This document shows positions 41,217-46,478 of a stretch of DNA of 46,478 nucleotides, piece by piece (position 1 is the first letter of the stretch; every line of letters begins with the position of its first letter). A model generated the notes under the pieces. It was not told the DNA's origin and ran no database searches. It saw nothing but the letters and a program-made list of their open reading frames with translations. The stretch spans positions 1-46,478 of the forward strand of contig LJUP01000089.1 in assembly GCA_001303955.1 (NCBI GenBank), read 5' to 3'. The translations under genes were made by a program, and so were the position numbers. The DNA comes from Bacteroides sp. SM23_62 (GTDB taxonomy: Bacteria > Bacteroidota > Bacteroidia > Bacteroidales > SM23-62).

Positions 41217-42500
41217 ATGAAAAGATGTCACATTCTCGGTCAATTGTTTATCGCTTTTTTTCTGATTATAGCTATTAATCCAGCTAACGCCCAGGTTAAT
41301 CCTTCGGATGAATGGGTAAATTTTTACAGCAGCAATACGCTGTTTCAAGGAGCACCTGTTGCTATTGGCACAGTAATAGACGCTTATGATCCTGATGGTA
41401 CCCATTGTGGGACATATACTGTCGCAACAGAGGGGGAATATGGTTTTCTTATTGTGTACCGTGATGATGGTTTAACACAAGATGTGGATGAAGGTGCCAT
41501 GCCTGGGGATACGATCACGTTTAAAATTAATAGCATAACCGTCAAAACATTGGGACCTGATCCCGGTGTGTGGACTGAAAAAGGTGCTATTTTAGAAGTC
41601 GATTTAGCTGACAATCTTCCACCAACTATTGAAAACAGAATTGATGATGTGGTGATGAATGAAGATGATCCCGATATGGTCATTGCAGAATTGGATAAGA
41701 TTTTTTCAGATCCAGACAATGATCCGTTAATATTTTCTTCACAAAGTAATGCATCTGGTATTCATCCTGCAATTGACGAGGGCAACCAGTTAACAATCTC
41801 GTTGGTTCCTGACTGGTCTGGAGAAGCCGTTTTAGTTATAACTGCCCAGGATCAATGGTTTACGGTTAACGACACGCTTTTCATTCAAGTATCGGCAGTA
41901 AATGATCCGCCTGTTATTCACGATCTTCCCGATACATCGTTCTCAAGCGATACAACCATGACTATCGATTTAAACAAATATGTCGAAGATATTGATCATC
42001 CCAAATCATCTTTAAACTGGAGGGCAGACGTCCAGCCACCTTATGAAAATTCATTATTCGTTGCGATCGATAATCCAACAAACATAGCGACATTCATAAC
42101 CAGTTATATTTTCTCCGCGCAGGTAGAAGTCATGTTTACGGTAACCGACGACAGTTCAGGTTCGGACCAGGAAACGATGGCTGTGCATGTAAATTTTCCA
42201 GTTCATGTGAGAGATAGTAATTATTTTGAAAACCCGAAAACCTATTATTTGAGTCAGAACTATCCCAACCCCTTCAATTCAACAACCATGATCCATTACC
42301 AGTTACCCGAACCGGCTCATGTAATCATTAAAATAATGAATTCCCTGGGAAAGGAGGTCGCAACACTGGTAAACAGATCACAAAATTCAGGCGTTTATAC
42401 AATTCAATGGCAGGCAAATAACCAGGCTTCGGGCATCTATTTCATCTCGATTGAAGCAGGCAGCTTTTCACAAATACGGAAGATGGTATTGTTACGATAG
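41217..42500 (+). CDS. Secreted protein with EWV-type module, cadherin-like domains and sorting domain
   Basis: 427 residues. Signal peptide MKRCHILGQLFIAFFLIIAI ending NAQ. Residues 31-135 are an EWV-type module (EWVNFYSSNTLFQGAPVAIG, DPDGTHCGTYTV, YGFLIVYRDDGL, DEGAMPGDTITFKIN), the same module that occurs twice in the subtilase. Residues 140-330 are cadherin/tandem-95-like (IDDVVMNEDDPDMVIAELDK, FSDPDNDPLIFS, ITAQDQWFTVNDTLFIQVSA, VNDPPVIHDLP). The C-terminus is the sorting/FlgD-like domain (YYLSQNYPNPFNSTTMIHYQ to SGIYFISIEAGSFSQIRKMV). AAAGGAAGG (41200-41208) is the ribosome site. It may work with or bind the subtilase; that is inference from the shared module and adjacency. Confidence 0.85.
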   Translation: MKRCHILGQLFIAFFLIIAINPANAQVNPSDEWVNFYSSNTLFQGAPVAIGTVIDAYDPDGTHCGTYTVATEGEYGFLIVYRDDGLTQDVDEGAMPGDTITFKINSITVKTLGPDPGVWTEKGAILEVDLADNLPPTIENRIDDVVMNEDDPDMVIAELDKIFSDPDNDPLIFSSQSNASGIHPAIDEGNQLTISLVPDWSGEAVLVITAQDQWFTVNDTLFIQVSAVNDPPVIHDLPDTSFSSDTTMTIDLNKYVEDIDHPKSSLNWRADVQPPYENSLFVAIDNPTNIATFITSYIFSAQVEVMFTVTDDSSGSDQETMAVHVNFPVHVRDSNYFENPKTYYLSQNYPNPFNSTTMIHYQLPEPAHVIIKIMNSLGKEVATLVNRSQNSGVYTIQWQANNQASGIYFISIEAGSFSQIRKMVLLR

Positions 42501-42550
42501 AATTAAATTAAAAATGACATGAGGAATGGATTCTATATTAAAGCCGAATT

Positions 42551-42620
42551 GGTTTTCGGATATCGATGCTTCGGCATTTGCTAATGCCGAAGCATCTCTC
42601 AATATCAAAATCCGAAAACC
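42551..42620. terminator. Two-tier hairpin, probable bidirectional transcript end
   Basis: Inner stem GATGCTTCGGCATT (42565-42578) with AATGCCGAAGCATC (42583-42596), loop TGCT, exact 14 bp. Outer arms GGTTTTCGGAT (42551-42561) and ATCCGAAAACC (42610-42620), exact 11 bp. It is placed 50 bases after the plus-strand gene and some 330 bases beyond the stop of the convergent minus-strand gene. No T-run, so it may instead be a palindromic element. Confidence 0.55.
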
Positions 42621-42779
42621 ACTTCGTGTTGAGTATAGACTTCTGCAAAATTAAAATTTTAGTGTCATTTCGAACGGAACGAAGTGGAGTGAGAAATCTG
42701 TATATCTCATAAGATCAATTCGTTAACCAGATTTCTCAGAGACTATGCGGGGATCCTATTAAACTTGAAGAATTCATTT

Positions 42780-42878
42780 ACCACTAACACACCAGGACAC
42801 AACTTATTAAAAATTTATGACTTAATTTTATTAGTAAAAAATTAGTTTTACAAATTTATTTCGTGTCTTAGTGGTTGA
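42780..42878. repeat. ACCAC...GTGGT palindromic repeat, diverged copy
   Basis: ACCACTAACACACCAGGACA at the left and CGTGTCTTAGTGGT at the right are inverted with mismatches, and the interior is A+T-rich. Related in wording to the repeat at 1148-1278 (CACTAAGACACAAAG). Confidence 0.5.
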
Positions 42879-42946
42879 AATTTTTAAATAATTCAGGTTA
42901 AAATTTCTCTCTACGTGTTCTCTGCTTCTCCTTGTAAGAAAATCCA

Positions 42947-44101
42947 TTATTCAATAAAATGACGTATTTTTATCTCATACTTTTCCAGCCCGGAGAGAAG
43001 ATAATCATACCGCTCCCCCTCAAAAACCTGTTCCGGAAACTGGATACCTCTTTCGGTTATGAGTCCATCAGAAATCATTCGAGCAGCAATTGTGGCAGGA
43101 AAACCAGTTGTTCTTGCCATTGCCGTGTACTGTGTTTTCGGATCGAATTGGTCGATCAGTTCGAAGAGATGGGTTTGTTTTATCCCATCTTTTATGCCCT
43201 TAACAACAACTCGCATGACCAGCCAGTCTCCCGCTGGACCGAGCTTCAATTTTGGCGTTAATTGATGAATCAGTAATTCTATCGGAGCAATTTGAGCAGA
43301 TGCGATGGATACAGGTTTGGTATCAATCAAGCCGCAGTCTTTCAGAAATTTAATTCGCTCAACAAAACCGGGATAACGGAGGGTTTTTTCTGCCAGATGA
43401 TTTTTTACTTTTCCTTTCATGGTGAGAGTCAGCGAAGCCAATCCATCGGTATAAAATGCTTCCAATGTGCCAATGGGGCCAGGAAATTCGATATGTTCCA
43501 GACCAGATAGCGGCTCAACATTCTTTTCGTTTCCATTGTCTAAAATCATAGCGGGGCGGTTGTAGGCATTAAAAACACTGTACAACGAATAGACAGTCTG
43601 ATAATTCAACGGGGGAGTTTTCTGTTTGGGGATTCCGCCGACATAAATGACCGCCTCGTTCGTTTCGTCCAGAAGTGACACGCCCTTGGCGACACAAATA
43701 TTACTCAAACCCGGCGCAACTCCACAGCCGGGGATAATAATAACGCCAGCATCCAGGATTTTCTGGTGAAGCGCCTGTCGTTGTTCGGGTGCTTCTCCCA
43801 CCAGGTCAACCAGTGAGACTCGCGATTGGATAGCAGCTTCGATGCAAGCCAGGCTGAATCGATGGGGTAACGCACAGATCGCGACGTCATGTCCTGTTAG
43901 TATGTGAACTGCGGAATCTGTATCTGTGATGTCTAATTGATATGTTTTAATTCGGTTCCTTTTAACAAATTCGGTAACCTGTTCGAGTGTATTTTTATCT
44001 GAATCGATTAAGGTTACCCGGGCCTCCGATTCTGTGTTCAACAAGTCTCTGGCAATGACGCTGCCCATGAGTCCAGCGCCAAAAACGGCATAGTTTTTCA
44101 T
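42947..44101 (-). CDS. Saccharopine dehydrogenase-family oxidoreductase
   Basis: 384 residues. Rossmann NAD(P) loop YAVFGAGLMGSVIARDLL at the very N-terminus, LIDSDKNTLEQV after strand 2, then DVAICALPHRFSLACIEAAI and SLVDLVGEAPEQRQALHQKI, and IIPGCGVAPGLSNICVAKG, all typical of saccharopine dehydrogenase/lysine 6-dehydrogenase-like enzymes. The C-terminal domain (TLEAFYTDGLASLTLTM, TLRYPGFVERIKFLKDCGL) fits the same group. It probably oxidises or reduces an amino acid such as lysine or a carboxypolyamine; the exact substrate cannot be told. Starts at ATG 44101 with GAGGAAATGAAGTT before it on the minus strand. An NhaC antiporter gene lies upstream on the same strand, with a palindrome between. 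Confidence 0.88.
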   Translation of the reverse strand: MKNYAVFGAGLMGSVIARDLLNTESEARVTLIDSDKNTLEQVTEFVKRNRIKTYQLDITDTDSAVHILTGHDVAICALPHRFSLACIEAAIQSRVSLVDLVGEAPEQRQALHQKILDAGVIIIPGCGVAPGLSNICVAKGVSLLDETNEAVIYVGGIPKQKTPPLNYQTVYSLYSVFNAYNRPAMILDNGNEKNVEPLSGLEHIEFPGPIGTLEAFYTDGLASLTLTMKGKVKNHLAEKTLRYPGFVERIKFLKDCGLIDTKPVSIASAQIAPIELLIHQLTPKLKLGPAGDWLVMRVVVKGIKDGIKQTHLFELIDQFDPKTQYTAMARTTGFPATIAARMISDGLITERGIQFPEQVFEGERYDYLLSGLEKYEIKIRHFIE

Positions 44102-44223
44102 AACTTCATTTCCTCGATTCTTAATATAATTGTATTTTCAACTTCCCTGTAATGTCCGTAGCTAGTTGTCAGTTCGATATTCAGCATTCGTAATTGTTTA
44201 ATTACCACAAGTTAGCCTAAAAA

Positions 44224-44321
44224 ACCGTTAAAACGGTTTGAATAATTTAGCTTTTTTGAATTAACACCACAATTAATTGTGGTGTTAATTCAAAAAAATG
44301 ATGACCATAGCCGTTTTAACG
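44224..44321. repeat. Nested palindromic element around a 46-bp perfect palindrome
   Basis: The core 44251-44296 is exact: 23 bases from TTTTTTGAATTAACACC on, mirrored by AATTGTGGTGTTAATTC and six A's, with no loop. Outside it, CCGTTAAAACGG (44224-44235) and CCGTTTTAACGG (44310-44321) are exact reverse complements. The core's AACACCACAATT arms are shared with 11228-11251. Lies between the NhaC and saccharopine-dehydrogenase genes and could end transcripts from either side, since the stem is bounded by T and A runs. Confidence 0.8.
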
Positions 44322-44383
44322 GCTTTACTACAGATCGTTAAACTGTTACCAGTATTCATAATTCATCATACCTCTTGCCCTCG

Positions 44384-45784
44384 TTACATGAAGCTTATTC
44401 CGAAAATCACATATAAGATTGAAACAACCACTGCTACAACAAGCGTGTATGGAAGCTGCGTTTTCACATGATCAATATGGTCACATGCGCTCCCCAGAGA
44501 GGAAAGCACCGTCGTGTCGGATAACGGGGAACAATGATCGCCGAAGACTCCACCGCCGGCAACAGCAGCCAACGAACAAAAAACCAATGAACCAATGGTT
44601 CCGCCATTGAATTGAAAAGCCAGCGGCAGGGCAATAGGAACCATGATGGCATAAGTGCCCCACGATGTTCCGGTAGCAAAGCTGATAAAGCCGCTGATGA
44701 TAAAAGCCGCGAGAGGCAACATTCCTGGATTCATCCACGACTTCGTAATTCCGACGACATACTCAGCCGTCTTCATCTCCCGGCTGACAGTATTGATGCA
44801 ATACGCCAGCGCCAGAATAACCACTGCCGGCATAACCCCTTTTATTCCCACTAATGCGGTTTGCATAATTCCCCTTAAGTTGTCGACTCTTTGAAGCCAC
44901 ATAATAATTCCCAGCATGGTACATGCCAGCATAAAGCTTTCCAACACACTCGCCCTGCCCAAGATAATAAATGTTGTCACATTGGTGCCGACAATCAAAA
45001 TGACAGGTAATAAAAAATTTAGCAGAATATTAGGACGGGAAGATGATGTAATTTCCAGTTCTGTCAACTCTTTGCCCATCATGGGCACGGCGCCATCCCT
45101 GATAACTTTGCCCGTTTTAATCGTTCGATCTTCTGCTTTTCGCATCGGTCCAAAATCGGGCAAAATTTGTGACGCGATGAATCCCACCATGACTACTGCC
45201 AGAATCGAATAGAAGTTATAAGGAATGCTGTGGATAAACAGGTTCATGGCAGCATTTTTGCTGTCAATGCCAGCCATCCCAATTGTCAATCCACTCAAGT
45301 AAACCGCCCAACCTGTTATCGGGACTAACACCACCAGCGGAGCAGAGGTTGAATCACAGATATAGGCTAATTTTTCACGGGAGATTCGGTATTTGTCGGT
45401 CAGGTTCCGCATCACTGGACCGACGAACAGGGGACTGAAATAATCACTGAAGAAAATGAATAGCCCCAGAGCCCATCCGAGCAGCCCAACCTGTTTTCGT
45501 GTCTTAGCCCACTGCCCCGCCCGCTGCGTGAACATTGCGACTGCCCCGCATCGCTGGAAAAACGCGACTAAAACACCAATGCAAAGCTCGCCCATACAGA
45601 TCCAGATGAAGTCTTCCCTGCCCAGGGAACGGGTAATTAATGCCGGGAATCCGCTTATCCCCTGTCCCATGAGGAGAACGCCAACCAGGCAGGCAATTGC
45701 CAGGCTAATGATGGCTTCACGGGTAATAAAAGCAAGAACGACAGCAAGTAAAGGTGGGATGATGGATAGCCAGGTTGGTTGCAA
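44384..45784 (-). CDS. nhaC: NhaC-family Na+/H+ antiporter
   Basis: A 466-residue multi-pass membrane protein with about eleven hydrophobic segments, starting WLSIIPPLLAVVLAFITREA. Family blocks: FIFFSDYFSPLFVGPVMRNL, LAYICDSTSAPLVVLVPITG, FISFATGTSWGTYAIMVPIA and GGVFGDHCSPLSDTTVLSSL. The last two (TGTSWGT and GDHCSPLSDT) are NhaC-type signatures and hold the charged residues needed for cation exchange. It would exchange Na+ (or an organic substrate in some homologues) for protons at the inner membrane. The start ATG 45784 is directly before the first helix. Unusual codon use gives long antisense open frames over this gene; these are shadows. Transcript end likely at the palindrome 44251-44296. 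Confidence 0.9.
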   Translation of the reverse strand: MQPTWLSIIPPLLAVVLAFITREAIISLAIACLVGVLLMGQGISGFPALITRSLGREDFIWICMGELCIGVLVAFFQRCGAVAMFTQRAGQWAKTRKQVGLLGWALGLFIFFSDYFSPLFVGPVMRNLTDKYRISREKLAYICDSTSAPLVVLVPITGWAVYLSGLTIGMAGIDSKNAAMNLFIHSIPYNFYSILAVVMVGFIASQILPDFGPMRKAEDRTIKTGKVIRDGAVPMMGKELTELEITSSSRPNILLNFLLPVILIVGTNVTTFIILGRASVLESFMLACTMLGIIMWLQRVDNLRGIMQTALVGIKGVMPAVVILALAYCINTVSREMKTAEYVVGITKSWMNPGMLPLAAFIISGFISFATGTSWGTYAIMVPIALPLAFQFNGGTIGSLVFCSLAAVAGGGVFGDHCSPLSDTTVLSSLGSACDHIDHVKTQLPYTLVVAVVVSILYVIFGISFM

Positions 45785-45970
45785 GTTTACCTCAATTATT
45801 TGAAATCGGTATTTGAGAGAATGTGGGTTCCATCATAATAAGTGACCAATAAATAGGCTGATTTTCTTTCTAAGATAATTAACTGGCGGATAAAAAGCAA
45901 GCCATTTTCTTAACCAGGCTGAATAAATTCAAAGCCGATTCGACACGTTACAAAAGAAAAAATTTTCTTA

Positions 45971-45999
45971 TTGACATTTTGATATCAATTTGTTATATT
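45971..45999 (+). promoter_or_regulatory. Sigma-70-type promoter
   Basis: TTGACA (45971-45976), 17-base spacer, TATATT (45994-45999). One of the best promoter matches in the window, yet no complete gene follows before the edge. Confidence 0.55.
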
Positions 46000-46170
46000 A
46001 GCAAAAAAATACAATATGCTACAAATCAATTTGCAGGATAGGCAGAATATGGACCTGTGACCGATTATGGATTATGTTGAGCTTCCTCCTGTTATCTTAC
46101 CGCTGGGCTGACCTGCATGAAATGAAAAGTTTATCACAGCAAAATAGAGAATACAAATGCCCTTTCATTT

Positions 46171-46266
46171 ATGAAAATCTTATCGACTGATGATCAAACA
46201 AAGATAAATACAGCCGAACAAATTTGGCACGAAAAATTAAAATCCTTAACCATGATGGAACAATGA
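46171..46266 (+). pseudogene. 31-codon ORF, possible gene fragment
   Basis: Begins MKILSTDDQTKINTAEQIWH and stops after LKSLTMMEQ. Composition looks protein-like, but there is no ribosome site and no recognised family. It lies downstream of the promoter at 45971. May be the start of a truncated gene or chance. Confidence 0.2.
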
Positions 46267-46380
46267 TAACAAAACAGGGTAACTTTTTTTCAGAACCGTT
46301 CAGGCATCAGGAATAACAAAATACAATTGTGGATTAATAAAATGAAAATTCATCATTGTCGAAGTCCTTAACAAAATATG

Positions 46381-46460
46381 TCTAATATTAGAAACATTAA
46401 ATATTTCTAATATTAGAAATTTGTTTCTATATTTAGACATATATGTCTAATATTAGACAT
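46381..46460. promoter_or_regulatory. Array of four TCTAATATTAGA operator-like sites
   Basis: The 12-bp palindrome TCTAATATTAGA occurs at 46381-46392, 46406-46417 and 46446-46457, with a variant TCTATATTTAGA at 46426-46437. The second and fourth extend to perfect 18-bp palindromes (46403-46420 and 46443-46460). Start-to-start distances are 25, 20 and 20 bases, so most sites would face the same side of the helix. Such phased dimer sites are typical of an autoregulated or repressed promoter; the controlled gene would lie beyond the right edge. The regulator is unknown. Confidence 0.6.
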
Positions 46461-46478
46461 GATTTTTCTTAAATTCGA

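Larger units (their letters stand above)
42501..42946. other. Gene-free interval between convergent genes, rich in hairpins
   Basis: It contains the long hairpin 42551-42620, a GTCATTTCGAACGG-type hairpin around 42661-42737 (GAGAAATCTG/CAGATTTCTC arms at 42690-42699 and 42728-42737), and a diverged ACCACTAA...TTAGTGGT palindrome at 42780-42878. No coding frame. Confidence 0.6.
45785..46478. other. Right-edge interval: promoter, short remnants, operator array
   Basis: 694 bases without a full gene. Promoter 45971-45999; a 14-codon frame at 46067-46111 (MDYVELPPVILPLG) and a 31-codon frame at 46171-46266 (MKILSTDDQTKINTAEQIWH...) that look like fragments; and palindromic operator-like sites at 46381-46460. 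Nothing else is visible. Confidence 0.6.

Noticed and set aside
45456-45803. 115-codon plus-strand frame opposite nhaC, with several more between 44419 and 45212
   Set aside because: Antisense shadows of a strongly conserved membrane protein; none has a family match.
46381-46460. CRISPR array
   Set aside because: The repeated unit is a 12-bp palindrome with 8-13-base gaps; far too short for repeats and spacers. No cas genes in the window.
1-46478. tRNA, rRNA, riboswitch or replication origin
   Set aside because: No cloverleaf-like segment, conserved rRNA word, known aptamer core or DnaA-box cluster was seen by eye in the gene-free intervals; this is not a substitute for a covariance-model search.

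Overview
The window reads as a chromosomal segment of an AT-rich, Gram-negative bacterium of the FCB type (Calditrichaeota / KSB1 / Marinimicrobia-like). The basis is two large secreted proteins with the YPNPFNP-type C-terminal sorting domain, a lipid A-Kdo gene set (lpxB, lpxK, waaA), Bacteroidetes-style lipoproteins and many palindromic intergenic repeats. This placement is inference from gene content; no rRNA or other marker gene is present.

Layout. 1-713: the N-terminal part of an IS1182-like transposase cut by the window edge. 1420-3710: a DUF4861 lipoprotein and kduI (uronate catabolism). 3894-10776: an accessory block in which two DUF418 membrane-protein paralogues bracket a TIR-acetyltransferase-like gene, a GNAT gene, a decayed stretch and a small membrane protein; a HEAT-like protein follows. 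10963-14778 (minus): a decayed STAS-like gene, then a HEAT-repeat protein, a zinc-finger anti-sigma-like protein and a 374-residue protein that may be a divergent sigma-like factor. 15192-16577 (minus): an NtrC-type regulator with its own promoter and terminator. 16723-22447 (minus): a six-gene envelope operon (GlmU-like enzyme, hypothetical, Gfo/Idh/MocA oxidoreductase, lpxB, DUF374 acyltransferase, lpxK). 22625-33039: mostly plus-strand housekeeping genes: TlpA-like thioredoxin, HAD phosphatase (minus), nifS-type cysteine desulfurase, mnmA, panB, panC, a small exported protein, a LytR_C protein, waaA and mtnA. 33432-42500: a 2546-residue subtilase and a 427-residue secreted partner that share a module. 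42947-45784 (minus): a saccharopine-dehydrogenase-like enzyme and an NhaC antiporter. The last 700 bases hold a strong promoter-like sequence and an array of palindromic operator-like sites running towards a gene outside the window.

Genes that work together. NifS would supply sulfur to MnmA for tRNA 2-thiouridine, and a 25-bp palindrome fitting the IscR type-1 consensus overlaps the promoter in front of nifS. PanB and PanC are consecutive steps of pantothenate synthesis. The lpx operon and waaA build lipid A-Kdo. The DUF4861 lipoprotein and KduI suggest uronate or pectin-derived sugar use.

Most unusual points. (1) The TIR-acetyltransferase-like gene with an adjoining GNAT gene, a possible uncharacterised defence or signalling pair. 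(2) Several dispersed palindromic element families, three copies of which appear to have become the coding ends of neighbouring genes. (3) The IscR-like box. (4) The helically phased operator array at the right edge. All functional statements rest on reading the sequence; no database search was run.
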